Source of the DNA: Kytococcus schroeteri
Lineage (GTDB): Bacteria > Actinomycetota > Actinomycetes > Actinomycetales > Dermatophilaceae
Assembly (NCBI RefSeq): GCF_002847825.1
Contig: NZ_PKIZ01000010.1
Coordinates: 68,742 to 106,283, forward strand
Reading direction: 5' to 3'
DNA: 37,542 nucleotides
Part shown: positions 24,855 through 33,241 of the stretch, piece by piece
Layout: each line of letters starts with the position of its first letter
Numbering within the stretch: the stretch's first letter is position 1
Program-made: the position numbers and the translations under genes
Notes under the pieces: model-generated
Database searches by the model: none
Told to the model about the DNA's origin: nothing
The model's input: only the letters and a program-made list of their open reading frames with translations

Positions 24855-26141
24855 TCAGGCGGCCGCCTCGGCGACGGCGCGCACCACCACCGGCACCGCC
24901 AGGCCACGCTGCCACTCACGCGCCCCGCCGTCCGCCAGATGGCGCTCCACCTCGTCGGCGTCCACCCGGTCCCTCTCGGCGGTCTCCCAGAGCAGGTCGC
25001 GCAGCAGCGAGGGGGTGAGGAGGTTCTCCACGGGCACGCCCAGGTCGTCGGCGATCTCCCCGAGGTCGGCCCGTGCTCGGGCCAGGCGCGCGGCGGCGCG
25101 GGGGTCCTTGTCGGCCCACGCCTTGGCCGGGGGTGCCCCCACGGCGGGCAGGCGGGCGGCGGGCAGCTGGTCCTCGGGCAGGGCGCGGGCGCGCTGCACG
25201 GCCCCCCACCACTGCTCCTGGTGGCCCTGCAGCGTGGCCAGGGCCCGGCGCACGCGGCGCTCGGTGGTGCCCGCGGTGCGCGAGGGCCGGCCGCCTCGGG
25301 CGCGGCCGCTGCGGCCGGCGAGGGCGAACTTCACCACCGGGGCCATGTCGGCCGGCTCCACCATCGGGGCGGTGGCCAGGGCCACGAGCGCCTCGTCGCG
25401 GATCACCTTGGAGGGCGGCACGTCGCGCTCGCGGGCCATGGCGTCGCGCACCTGCCACAGCTCGCGCAGCGTGGCGGCCTGCCGCGGACGGCGCAGCCGG
25501 TGGGAGCCCGACGTGCGGCGCCAGGCCTCCTCGGTGTGCTCCTTGCCGCGGAAGTGCGTGAGGGCCTCGAACTCCTGCCGCGCCCACTCCAGACGGCCCA
25601 GGCGCTCGAGGTCCTGCTCCATCGCGTCGCGGGTCTCCACGAGGACCTCCACGTCCAGCGCGGCGTAGACCAGCCAGTCGTGGGGGAGCGGGCGGGTGGA
25701 CCAGTCCACGGCCGAGTGCTCCTTGGCCAGGGTGAGCCCCAGGTAGTGCTCCACCACCGCGGCCAGGCCGACCCGGGGCAGTCCCACGAGGCGCCCGCCC
25801 AGCTCGGTGTCGAACAGGGCGCGGGGTGCCAGTCCCAGGTCGGTGAGGCAGGGCAGGTCCTGGGTGGCGGCGTGCAGCACCCACTCCGGGCCGTCCAGTG
25901 CCGCGGACAGGGGCGACATGTCGTCGATGCCGGTGGGGTCCAGCAGCACGGTGCCGGCCCCCTCGCGGCGCAGCTGCACCAGGTAGGCGTCGTTGCCGTA
26001 GCGGTGGCCCGAGGCGCGCTCGGCGTCCACGGCCACCGGTCCGGTGCCGGCGGCGAGCCGGGCGGCGGCCTCGGCCAGCGCGGCGTCGTCGGCCACCACC
26101 TCCGGCAGCGGCTCGGCAGGGCGGTCCAGCGGGGTGGGCAT
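24855..26141 (-). CDS. Ribonuclease D / HRDC-domain 3'-5' exonuclease
   Basis: A 428-residue DEDDy exoribonuclease-like protein involved in RNA 3'-end trimming. Exo motifs: PVAVDAERASGHRYG (DxE), HAATQDLPCLTDLG and YAALDVEVL with the DEDDy Tyr. An HRDC domain (LRELWQVRDAMARERDVPPS) follows at about residues 220-300. A second region that looks like another HRDC-type helical domain fills the C terminus. The ATG at 26141 overlaps the DUF3000 stop by one base. The frame remains open upstream inside DUF3000, but MPTPLDRPAEPLPEV and this coupling fix the start. XRE-MurA follows after 92 bp on the same strand with its own promoter. Confidence 0.88.
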   Translation of the reverse strand: MPTPLDRPAEPLPEVVADDAALAEAAARLAAGTGPVAVDAERASGHRYGNDAYLVQLRREGAGTVLLDPTGIDDMSPLSAALDGPEWVLHAATQDLPCLTDLGLAPRALFDTELGGRLVGLPRVGLAAVVEHYLGLTLAKEHSAVDWSTRPLPHDWLVYAALDVEVLVETRDAMEQDLERLGRLEWARQEFEALTHFRGKEHTEEAWRRTSGSHRLRRPRQAATLRELWQVRDAMARERDVPPSKVIRDEALVALATAPMVEPADMAPVVKFALAGRSGRARGGRPSRTAGTTERRVRRALATLQGHQEQWWGAVQRARALPEDQLPAARLPAVGAPPAKAWADKDPRAAARLARARADLGEIADDLGVPVENLLTPSLLRDLLWETAERDRVDADEVERHLADGGAREWQRGLAVPVVVRAVAEAAA

Positions 26142-26731
26142 CAGCGCACCCCGTGCAGGGCCACCACGCCCTGCGGGAGCTCCGGGACGGGCGGCAGCCC
26201 GGCGATCGTGCACAACAGGTCCCTCCAGGCGTCGAAGTGGCGCAGCAGGTCTGCGTCCAGGGGTGTCCAGGAGGCGCGCACCTCCAGGGTGACCTCCGGC
26301 CCGAGGTGCTCGCGGGCCCCGAAGGGCTCCGAGGTGACGCGCGTGCTGGTGCCGCTGAGCGTCTCCAGGTGGCACCCCTGCTGGGCCAGGCACTCCTGCA
26401 GCCAGGCTCGACCCACCTCGCCGAACAAGGGGTCGTGCGCCAGCTCGGACTCCACCGGGCTGCTCGCGAAGGTCACCACGCGCCAGTCACCGCCCCACTC
26501 CTCCGGCGAGTCCGGGTCGTGCAGCAGCACGAAGCGGCCGGCGGCCAACGGCTCGGCCTCCGGGTCGGCGGCCGGCACCTCGGCGGTGAAGGCCACCGAG
26601 GTGGGGGCCAGACGCGAGGGGGAGGGGACCTCCTCGCAGAGCACGCCGGCGCGCGGCGGGGCGCTCCGCAGCATCTCCAGGGCGGCCTCCGGGTCCGCAG
26701 CACGGCGCCCGGGCAGGAAACGGGGGGTCAC
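26141..26731 (-). CDS. DUF3000 family protein
   Basis: A 196-residue soluble protein of the actinobacterial DUF3000 family, function unknown. It begins VTPRFLPGRRAADPEAALEM. Visible conserved parts are RLAPTSVAFTAEV, the DPDSPEEWGGDWRVVTFASS block and a C-terminal WRDLLCTIAGLPPVPELPQG. No signal peptide, membrane segment or catalytic motif is seen. The GTG start at 26731 is supported by TATCGT 7 nt upstream on the minus strand. It is coupled to RNase D by a one-base stop/start overlap, an arrangement conserved in Actinobacteria, and is divergent from hemE. Confidence 0.83.
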   Translation of the reverse strand: MTPRFLPGRRAADPEAALEMLRSAPPRAGVLCEEVPSPSRLAPTSVAFTAEVPAADPEAEPLAAGRFVLLHDPDSPEEWGGDWRVVTFASSPVESELAHDPLFGEVGRAWLQECLAQQGCHLETLSGTSTRVTSEPFGAREHLGPEVTLEVRASWTPLDADLLRHFDAWRDLLCTIAGLPPVPELPQGVVALHGVR

Positions 26732-26738
26732 ACCGGGG

Positions 26739-26744
26739 ACGATA
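26739..26744 (-). promoter_or_regulatory. -10 element (TATCGT), putative leaderless promoter of DUF3000
   Basis: Minus strand TATCGT, 7 nt before the GTG at 26731. It sits in the 100-bp divergent region shared with hemE. Confidence 0.5.
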
Positions 26745-26819
26745 TGGCGCGGCGCCGACAACCTCCCGCAGGCGCGCCGTGCCGCCCCGCCCCGGCCGGT
26801 GACACGGCTGCTGCCGTGG

Positions 26820-26825
26820 GACGAT
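26820..26825 (+). promoter_or_regulatory. Possible -10 element (GACGAT) of hemE
   Basis: GACGAT lies 6 nt before the hemE ATG at 26832. The first base deviates from TAnnnT, so this is weaker than the other cases. Confidence 0.3.
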
Positions 26826-26831
26826 TCGGCC

Positions 26832-27896
26832 ATGACTGAGCACGCCGCCACCGGTTCCCCCACGCCCTCCGCCACGGTGCCCACCCTTGTCGCCGCCGCA
26901 CGGGGACAGGAGGTGCCGCACACGCCGGTGTGGTTCATGCGCCAGGCCGGTCGCTCGCTGCCGGAGTACCGCGCTGTCCGTGAGGGCAACGCCATGCTCG
27001 AGGCCTGCCGCGACACCGACCTGGTCACCGAGATCACCCTGCAGCCGGTGCGCCGCCACGACGTGGACGCCGCCATCTTCTTCAGCGACATCGTGGTGCC
27101 GCTGCAGGCCGTGGGGGTGGATCTCGACATCGTGCCGGGCACCGGCCCGGTGGTGCCGCAGCCCTTCCGCACCCGTGCCGACCTGGACCGGCTGCCGGAG
27201 CTCACGCCCGACATGGTCCCGGACATCAGCGCCGCCATCGCCGCCGTGCGCCGCGAGCTGCGCCCCGACCAGGCCCTCATCGGCTTCGCCGGCGCGCCGT
27301 TCACGCTGGCCAGCTACCTGGTGGAAGGGGGCCCGTCGAAGAACCACGAGAACACCAAGGCCCTCATGCACGGCGACCCCGAGCTGTGGAACGCGCTGTG
27401 CGAGCGCCTGGCCGCCATCGCCGGGGCCTTCCTGCAGGTGCAGGTGGACGCCGGCTCCGATGCGGTGCAGCTCTTCGACTCCTGGGTGGGCTATCTCAAC
27501 CGCCGCGACTACCAGCGCTTCGTGGCCCCGCACTCCGCGGCCGTTCTCGCCGCCGTGGAGGGCCGCGTCCCCCGCATCCACTTCGGCGTGGGCACCGGGG
27601 AGCTGCTCGACCTCATGGGTGACGCCGGCGCCGAGGTGGTGGGCGTGGACTACCGCGTGGACCTGGCCGACGCCCTGGCCCGCACCGGCGGCCGCCACGC
27701 GCTGCAGGGCAATCTCGACCCGGCCCTGCTGTTCGCCCCCACCGAGCCGCTCATGGCCCGCGTCGACGAGATCGTCGCCGCCGGCCGCACCGCGCCGGGC
27801 CACATCTTCAACCTCGGCCACGGGGTGCTGCCGTCCACCGACCCCGACGTCCTCACCCGCGTCACCGCGCGCGTGCACGAGGTCTCCGCGCGATGA
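26832..27896 (+). CDS. hemE: Uroporphyrinogen decarboxylase
   Basis: A 354-residue enzyme removing four carboxyl groups from uroporphyrinogen III to give coproporphyrinogen III. Hallmarks: PVWFMRQAGRSLPEYR with the substrate-binding Arg residues, IFFSDIVVPLQAVG with the catalytic Asp, GFAGAPFTLASYLVEGG, LFDSWVGYL and HIFNLGHGVLPSTDPD. The first ~20 residues are variable. It heads a three-gene operon: its TGA overlaps the cgoX ATG (ATGA, 27893-27896). The start is divergent from DUF3000 across 100 bp, where regulation by haem or iron would be expected, although no known operator is recognised. Confidence 0.96.
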   Translation: MTEHAATGSPTPSATVPTLVAAARGQEVPHTPVWFMRQAGRSLPEYRAVREGNAMLEACRDTDLVTEITLQPVRRHDVDAAIFFSDIVVPLQAVGVDLDIVPGTGPVVPQPFRTRADLDRLPELTPDMVPDISAAIAAVRRELRPDQALIGFAGAPFTLASYLVEGGPSKNHENTKALMHGDPELWNALCERLAAIAGAFLQVQVDAGSDAVQLFDSWVGYLNRRDYQRFVAPHSAAVLAAVEGRVPRIHFGVGTGELLDLMGDAGAEVVGVDYRVDLADALARTGGRHALQGNLDPALLFAPTEPLMARVDEIVAAGRTAPGHIFNLGHGVLPSTDPDVLTRVTARVHEVSAR

Positions 27897-29296
27897 CGCG
27901 AGCGGTCGTCGTCGGTGGAGGACTCAGCGGCCTGGTGGCCGCCCGGGAGCTGGTGGTTCACCACGGCATCGCGTCGGGTGACGTGACCGTGCTCGAGGCG
28001 CGGGAGCGCGCTGGCGGTGTGCTGCTGCGCGGCGAGGTGGCCGGCCGCACCGTGGACCTCGGTGCGGAATCGGTGCTCACCACCCGCCCCGAGGCGACGG
28101 ACCTGCTGGCCGAGCTGGGCCTGGCCGAGGAGGCCGTGCACCCCACCGGGGTGCCGGCCGCGGTCTGGTCGCGTGGCGGCATCCACCCGGTGCCCCGCGG
28201 CACCCTCATGGGTGTGCCCGGCGACGCCGCGCAGGCCGCCGGGCTTCTCACCGAGCAGGAGGTGGACCGCGCCGACGACTCCGGCCGCGAGCACCCGCCG
28301 CTGGTCGAGGACGTCTCGCTGGGCGACCTCGTGGCCGAGCGGATGGGCGACGCGGTGGTGGACCGCCTCGTGGAGCCGCTCCTGGGCGGGGTGTACGCCG
28401 GCCACGCCCGCCGGCTCTCGGTGCGGGCCTGCCTGCCGGCGCTCGCCGAGGCCGCGGCCGAGGGGCGCTCGCTCACCGAGGCCGTGCAGGCCGCCACCGC
28501 CCGCAGCGGGGGAGGCACGCAGGCCCGGCCCGCACCGCCGTTCGCCTCCCTGCCCGGGGGCCTGGCCCGCCTCGTGGAGGCGCTCACCGACGACCTGGTG
28601 GCCCGGGGTGTGAGGGTCCGCACCGGCACCCCGGTCGAGGCCGTGACGCGCACCGACGGGGGCTGGGAGGTCCGCGCCGCAGGCCAGGCGCTGCCCGCCG
28701 ACGCCGTGCTCCTGGCCGTGCCCGCCCCGGCCGCGGCCGCCCTGCTGCGGCCCGAGCTGCCCGCCGCGGCCGACGAACTGGCCGCCGTGCCCACCGCCTC
28801 GATGGTGGTGGTGACCTTCGCGTTCCCCACCGCCGCGATGCCGCCCCTGGACCGCTCGGGCTTCCTCGTGCCCCCGGTGGACGGCCGCGCCATCAAGGCC
28901 TCCACCTTCCTCAGTGCCAAGTGGCCCGGTGTGGGCGACGACGAGGTCACCCTCGTGCGCGCCTCCCTGGGCCGGGCCGGGGACGACCTCTCCGACCGCA
29001 CGGACGACGAGCTGGGCGCCCTGGCCCTGGCCGACGTGGCGCAGGCCGTCGCGGAGCACACTGGCGCCGACCTTCCCGCGCCGCTGGAGGTCCGGGTGCA
29101 GCGCTGGCCCGACGGCCTGCCCCAGTACGAAGTGGGGCACCTGGAGCGCATGGCCCGCGTGGCCGACGCCGTGGCCGCCGTGCCCGGCCTGGAGCTCGCC
29201 GGGTCGGTGTACGACGGGGTGGGCATCCCGGCCTGCATCGGTACCGCGAGGGCGGCCGCCGCCCGCCTCGTGGCCGGTGGGAGGATGGGCGCATGA
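27893..29296 (+). CDS. cgoX: Coproporphyrinogen III oxidase / protoporphyrinogen oxidase (HemY/CgoX type)
   Basis: A 467-residue FAD-dependent oxidase. The dinucleotide-binding motif is AVVVGGGLSGLVAARELV at the N terminus, followed by VLEARERAGGVL. RLVEPLLGGVYAG and a C-terminal FAD-contact region (GLELAGSVYDGVGIPACIGT) are typical of HemY. In Gram-positive bacteria with ChdC, this enzyme oxidises coproporphyrinogen III to coproporphyrin III, producing H2O2. The presence of chdC directly downstream supports that assignment over protoporphyrinogen oxidation. It overlaps both neighbours by 4 bp (ATGA at each junction). Confidence 0.93.
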   Translation: MTRAVVVGGGLSGLVAARELVVHHGIASGDVTVLEARERAGGVLLRGEVAGRTVDLGAESVLTTRPEATDLLAELGLAEEAVHPTGVPAAVWSRGGIHPVPRGTLMGVPGDAAQAAGLLTEQEVDRADDSGREHPPLVEDVSLGDLVAERMGDAVVDRLVEPLLGGVYAGHARRLSVRACLPALAEAAAEGRSLTEAVQAATARSGGGTQARPAPPFASLPGGLARLVEALTDDLVARGVRVRTGTPVEAVTRTDGGWEVRAAGQALPADAVLLAVPAPAAAALLRPELPAAADELAAVPTASMVVVTFAFPTAAMPPLDRSGFLVPPVDGRAIKASTFLSAKWPGVGDDEVTLVRASLGRAGDDLSDRTDDELGALALADVAQAVAEHTGADLPAPLEVRVQRWPDGLPQYEVGHLERMARVADAVAAVPGLELAGSVYDGVGIPACIGTARAAAARLVAGGRMGA

Positions 29297-30027
29297 GCAG
29301 CTCAGATCGCGTCAGCCCCGCCAAGGTCCGGGAGATCAACGAGTCCGTCCGCTACACGATGTGGTCGGTCTTCGAGGTGCCGGACGTCCTGCCCGCCGAC
29401 CGCGTGGAGCAGATCGCCACCGAGGCCCAGGAGTTCCTCGACGGCCTGTCCGCCCAGGGCGTGGAGCTGCGCGGCACGTACGACATCGCGGGCATGCGCC
29501 CCGGTGCGGACTACCTCGTGTGGTGGCACGCGGAGTCCAACGACCAGCTGCAGGCCGCCTTCCGTGCCTTCCGCCGCACCGAGCTCGGCGCGCGCTCCCG
29601 CTGCACCTGGACCGCATCGGCCCTGCACCGCCCGGCGGAGTTCAACAAGTCCCACGTGCCGGCCTTCCTCGCCGGTGGTCGTGTACGCGAGTACCTGTGC
29701 CTGTACCCCTTCGTACGCGACCCGGAGTGGTACCTCATGGAGGCCGACGAGCGCCGCCGCATGCTCGTGGAGCACGGCATGAAGGCCCGTGACTACTCCG
29801 AGGTGCGCGCCAACACCATCCCCGCCTTCGGCCTGGCCGACTACGAGTGGGTGCTGGCCTTCGAGTCCGACGACCTGGGCCAGATCGTGGACCTCATGCG
29901 CACCATGCGCGAGACCGACGCGCGCCGCCACGTGACCCTGGAGACGCCCTTCCACACCGGCAAGCGCACCCCGCTGGCCGACATCGTGCGTGAGCTGCCG
30001 CACCACCCGGCCGTGCAGGCCGGCTGA
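29293..30027 (+). CDS. chdC: Coproheme decarboxylase
   Basis: A 244-residue enzyme (formerly HemQ) converting coproheme to haem b with H2O2, the last step of the coproporphyrin-dependent route. Compared with the actinobacterial enzyme of Corynebacterium diphtheriae, catalytic Tyr135 aligns with Tyr138 (CLYPFVRD), proximal His158 with His161 (VEHGMKARDY) and distal His118 with His121 (KSHVPAF), a constant offset of three. The distal His marks the actinobacterial clade. The ATG at 29293 overlaps the cgoX stop and has GGGAGG upstream. It ends the operon before a strong hairpin. Confidence 0.95.
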   Translation: MSSSDRVSPAKVREINESVRYTMWSVFEVPDVLPADRVEQIATEAQEFLDGLSAQGVELRGTYDIAGMRPGADYLVWWHAESNDQLQAAFRAFRRTELGARSRCTWTASALHRPAEFNKSHVPAFLAGGRVREYLCLYPFVRDPEWYLMEADERRRMLVEHGMKARDYSEVRANTIPAFGLADYEWVLAFESDDLGQIVDLMRTMRETDARRHVTLETPFHTGKRTPLADIVRELPHHPAVQAG

Positions 30028-30047
30028 GGCACCCACCGACCGACTGC

Positions 30048-30092
30048 ACGACGACGGCCAGCTCCTTCACCGGAGCGGGCCGCCGTCGTCGT
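30048..30092. terminator. Bidirectional terminator between chdC and msrB
   Basis: An 11-bp outer stem ACGACGACGGC / GCCGTCGTCGT with an inner GCTCC / GGAGC stem and a TTCACC loop. It lies between convergent genes. Confidence 0.7.
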
Positions 30093-30103
30093 CGAGGGGA
30101 GCG

Positions 30104-30565
30104 TCAGTCCCGTCCGCCGCGGACGGTCTCGCCGCCGTCGTCGGGGGTGAAGGTCATGCACACGGAGTTGATGCAGTAGCGCGTGTCCGTGGGGGTGTCG
30201 AAGCCCTCGCCGGTGAACACGTGGCCCAAGTGGGAGCCGCACGCCGCGCACCGGGCCTCGATGCGGGGGCGGTTCGGCAGGGAGTTGTCCTTGAGATACT
30301 CCACGCGGTCCTCGGCGAGCGGGGCGTAGAAGGCCGGCCAGCCGCAGTGTGCGTCGAACTTGGTGCTGCTGCGGAAGAGTTCGGTGCCGCACCCGCGGCA
30401 GGAGTAGACGCCCTCGCCCTCGAAGGACTCGAACTTCCCGGTGCCGGGTCGCTCGGTGCCGGACTGGCGCAGCACGGCGTACTCCTCGGCGGAGAGCTCC
30501 TCGCGCCACGCGGAGTCGTCGCGGCCCAGAGGGTACTTGGCGGAGTTGAGCAGGGGGATGTCCAT
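30104..30565 (-). CDS. msrB: Peptide-methionine (R)-S-oxide reductase
   Basis: A 153-residue repair enzyme reducing the R-sulfoxide of methionine residues. Zinc ligands Cys56/Cys59 (CRGC) and Cys106/Cys109 (CAACGSHLGHVF) are intact. Catalytic Cys131 lies in RYCINS, and Cys74 in HCGWPAFY is at the usual resolving position. The Cys136 in NSVCMTF is less common. GGGAGGA upstream of the ATG at 30565 fixes the start. It lies convergent with chdC. Since CgoX generates H2O2, an oxidative-repair neighbour is plausible but may be coincidental. Confidence 0.94.
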   Translation of the reverse strand: MDIPLLNSAKYPLGRDDSAWREELSAEEYAVLRQSGTERPGTGKFESFEGEGVYSCRGCGTELFRSSTKFDAHCGWPAFYAPLAEDRVEYLKDNSLPNRPRIEARCAACGSHLGHVFTGEGFDTPTDTRYCINSVCMTFTPDDGGETVRGGRD

Positions 30566-30589
30566 GGGCAGATCCTCCCACCGCACGCT

Positions 30590-30626
30590 GCGCGCCACCC
30601 CCATCGGGTCGACGGGGGTGGCGCGC
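30590..30626. terminator. Terminator hairpin after the secreted nuclease gene
   Basis: A perfect 13-bp stem GCGCGCCACCCCC / GGGGGTGGCGCGC with an 11-nt loop, about 30 nt past the nuclease stop on the minus strand and just upstream of msrB. Confidence 0.75.
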
Positions 30627-30633
30627 GGGTGAG

Positions 30634-30672
30634 TCAGCGCAGGGCGCGCGTGGCCGGTCAGCGCAGAGCGCG
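30634..30672. repeat. Short duplication of the nuclease gene 3' end
   Basis: TCAGCGCAGGGCGCG (30634-30648) and TCAGCGCAGAGCGCG (30658-30672) match at 14 of 15 bases with a 24-bp offset. On the minus strand both encode RALR-stop in the same frame. Confidence 0.55.
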
Positions 30673-33069
30673 ACGGTCCACGCTGACCACCTGCGGGTCG
30701 TGGTCGCTCAGCTGGTCGTGGAAGTCGGCGTTGACGTGCACCACGTCGTGGCGGTAGGCCGTCACCGGACGCTTGCCCTGGAAGGCCGTGGTCATGCCCG
30801 GGGAGAGCAGCAGGTGGTCCAGCACCTGGCTGTTGCCCTGGTAGGTGTACGTGTACCGGTCGGCCGGGTGCAGCTCGCGCGGCAGGTCCCGCAGCGCCGT
30901 GGCACCCGAGCCCACGAGCGTGTCGGCCACGGGCGAGAACTCGAAGTCGTTCACGTCACCGGCCACGATGACGTTCGCCTGCGCGTCCTTGGCCAGCAGC
31001 GAGTCCACGAAGCCGCGCACCTCGCGGGCCTGCTCCATGCGCTGGGTCTCCGAGGAGCGCACCGGCTGCTGCCAGCGGCCGAAGATCGGGTCGTCACCGC
31101 CCTTGGAGCTGAAGTGCACGCCGATGACGAACACCGGGCGGCCCTGGAAGGAGTACTCGGCCACCACCGGCTTGCGGGAGTTCTCCCACGCGCTGCTCAG
31201 CGGGTTGATGCGGCCGGGCGAGGCCGAGAGCGCCGCCCAGCGGCCACGGGACTCCACGGTGGTGGCCGTGGTCGCGTCGCCGCCGGGGCGGTGCACGAAC
31301 CTCAGGCCGTCCACGTCGGTGCGGTGCAGCATCACGTTGCGGATGTTGCCGCCCGGCTGGCCGCCGTCCTGACCGTCCTCGGGGTTCACCCAGCGGGCCT
31401 CGTAGCGGGGGCCGCCGGCGGCCTCGATGGCGGCGATGAGCTGGTCGGTGGTGGTGGAGGAGTCCACGGTGCCGTCGTTCTGCACGCCGTTGTCGTCCTG
31501 CACCTCCTCCAGGGCCACGATGTCGGGGGCGCCCAGGTGGTCCACCAGCTGGCGGGCCAGGCCGTCGAACTTGGCGGCGTCGTCGGTGGGGTCGAGGTTC
31601 TCCACGTTGAAGGTGGCCACCTCGAGGGCGTCCTTGCGGTTGGGCGCGGCCACGTCGCGGCTGAACGGGCTGGCCTGCACGGAGCCCAGCTCGGTCACCT
31701 TGAGCTTGAAGTTGGCGTACGAGTAGTCGAGCACGCCGGCGGTCAGGCCGTCGAAGCGCGCGCCGGTGTCCACCTGCGGCAGCCCCTCGGAGCCCAGCAG
31801 GTCGCCGGCCAGCTGCACGCGACGGGCGTTCGGCTGGCCGTAGCCGCCGTAGACCACGCCGCCGAAGACGCTGCGCTGCGCCCCGGCGTCGGCAGGCACC
31901 ACGGGCACCTCGTCGAACGAGGCGGTGGGGCCCACCGCCTGCGCGTCGCGGACGCCCACGCGCATGCCCTCCAGCGCCTCGTAGGCATCGATGGCGTCGA
32001 CCTGCGGCAGGAAGGGCACGCCGGCGTACTCCACCGAACCCGGGTCGCCGGACTCCACCGTCTGCGCGGGCACCTGCACGTCCTCGCCAAGCACCACCGG
32101 GGCGGGCACCTCGCTGGTGCCGGTCACGGTCACGGTGGGGTTGGTGAGCTGGGTGGTGGTGAGGTTGTCGTGGCCGCCGGAACCGCCGGGCCGGTACTCG
32201 GCCACCAGGCCGTCCACGAGCACCGCGTCGCCCACGGCCACCCGGGTCTTGCCGCGGGTGTACACGTACACGCCCTCGCTGGTGGCGTCGTCCTCGTCCG
32301 GGGTGGTCGACTGCATCCAGAAGCCGTTGCGGTCGGTGGTGGTCACCACGCCGGGAACGCCCCGCACGCCCTGGCCCTCCAGCGGGGAGCGGTGCGCGGT
32401 GCCCTGGATCTCGGCGATGGTGACGTCGCCCGGCTCGGGGTCCGGGTCGGGGTCCGGCACCGCGGAGCAGTCCACGGGGGCCTCGGTGCTGTTCTCCGGG
32501 GTGGGGGCGCCGGTGGTGAAGTCCGCGGCGTTGCTGTCGGTGTCGTGGCACGGCTGCGTGCGGGCCACCGAGGTGGTGTTGGAGGTGGCGCCGGCCGGCA
32601 GGCCCTCGGCGGCGTTCGCGCCGCCCCAGCCCAGCAGGTCCACCACGGAGCCGTCCGGGCCCACCAACTGCAGCTTGGCGCCGGAGGAGGACATCGGCAC
32701 GGTGCCGGTGGCGTCCGGGGTGGGCAGCGGGGCCGCGGAGGTGTTGGACCCGGCGGCCTGCTGCACCAGGAACCGGGCGCCGGGGGCCACGGAGCCGGAG
32801 AGCTTCGTCACCTGGGCGGAGCTGCCGGTGGCGGAGCGGTACTCCAGGGTCCAGCCGGTGAGGTCGACGGCGTGGTCGCCACGGTTGAACAGCTCCACGA
32901 AGTCGTTGCGCAGCGGGGCGCCGGAGTTGCCGCCGCCGCCGTAGGCCTCGGAGATCACGAGGTCCTCCGAGACGGCGTGCGCGGGCGCGGTGGCCGCGCC
33001 GGCCAGGGAGGCGGCCGGCAGCAGGAGGGCCAGCGTCAGGGCCAGCGGGGTGCGGGTGAGGGGTCGCAT
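30658..33069 (-). CDS. Secreted ExeM/NucH-like nuclease with lamin-tail domain
   Basis: An 803-residue exported protein. A signal peptide covers about residues 1-32 and ends in AHA. A lamin-tail (LTD) domain follows (VISEAYGGGGNSGAPLRNDF, LTGWTLEYRS), then a linker with a (DP)n stretch and an OB-fold-like region (VTIAEIQGTAHRSPLEGQ). The endonuclease/exonuclease/phosphatase domain fills the C-terminal ~300 residues: VATFNVENLDP, IVALEEVQDDNG, IGVHFSSKGGDDP, IVAGDVNDF, LDHLLLS and SDHDPQVV, covering the expected catalytic Asn, Glu, Asp, Asn, Asp and His. It probably degrades extracellular DNA for nutrients or biofilm turnover. No sortase motif or C-terminal anchor is visible. GGGAGA precedes the ATG at 33069. 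Confidence 0.9.
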   Translation of the reverse strand: MRPLTRTPLALTLALLLPAASLAGAATAPAHAVSEDLVISEAYGGGGNSGAPLRNDFVELFNRGDHAVDLTGWTLEYRSATGSSAQVTKLSGSVAPGARFLVQQAAGSNTSAAPLPTPDATGTVPMSSSGAKLQLVGPDGSVVDLLGWGGANAAEGLPAGATSNTTSVARTQPCHDTDSNAADFTTGAPTPENSTEAPVDCSAVPDPDPDPEPGDVTIAEIQGTAHRSPLEGQGVRGVPGVVTTTDRNGFWMQSTTPDEDDATSEGVYVYTRGKTRVAVGDAVLVDGLVAEYRPGGSGGHDNLTTTQLTNPTVTVTGTSEVPAPVVLGEDVQVPAQTVESGDPGSVEYAGVPFLPQVDAIDAYEALEGMRVGVRDAQAVGPTASFDEVPVVPADAGAQRSVFGGVVYGGYGQPNARRVQLAGDLLGSEGLPQVDTGARFDGLTAGVLDYSYANFKLKVTELGSVQASPFSRDVAAPNRKDALEVATFNVENLDPTDDAAKFDGLARQLVDHLGAPDIVALEEVQDDNGVQNDGTVDSSTTTDQLIAAIEAAGGPRYEARWVNPEDGQDGGQPGGNIRNVMLHRTDVDGLRFVHRPGGDATTATTVESRGRWAALSASPGRINPLSSAWENSRKPVVAEYSFQGRPVFVIGVHFSSKGGDDPIFGRWQQPVRSSETQRMEQAREVRGFVDSLLAKDAQANVIVAGDVNDFEFSPVADTLVGSGATALRDLPRELHPADRYTYTYQGNSQVLDHLLLSPGMTTAFQGKRPVTAYRHDVVHVNADFHDQLSDHDPQVVSVDRRALR

Positions 33070-33241
33070 GGTGCGTGGTCTCCCAGGTGGGGGAACAGGA
33101 CGCTGCACCCTGACAGACCACGGTGTGCACAAGGTGCCGCCCACGTGGACGCCCGGTGAACGAGGCCGCAGCGCACGGACCGCGCCGTAGGCTCGCCGGT
33201 GCGCGGGCTCACCGCGCACCCCCTCGAGGCAGGAGCACGGC

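Noticed and set aside
21733..25668. A plus-strand open frame of about 1,300 codons over GDPD and XRE-MurA
   Set aside because: It is antisense to two well-supported genes, with a composition typical of GC-rich shadow frames.
30700..33159. A plus-strand 819-codon open frame antisense to the nuclease gene
   Set aside because: The minus-strand protein has a signal peptide and all nuclease motifs. The plus-strand frame is Val/Gly/His-rich shadow sequence.
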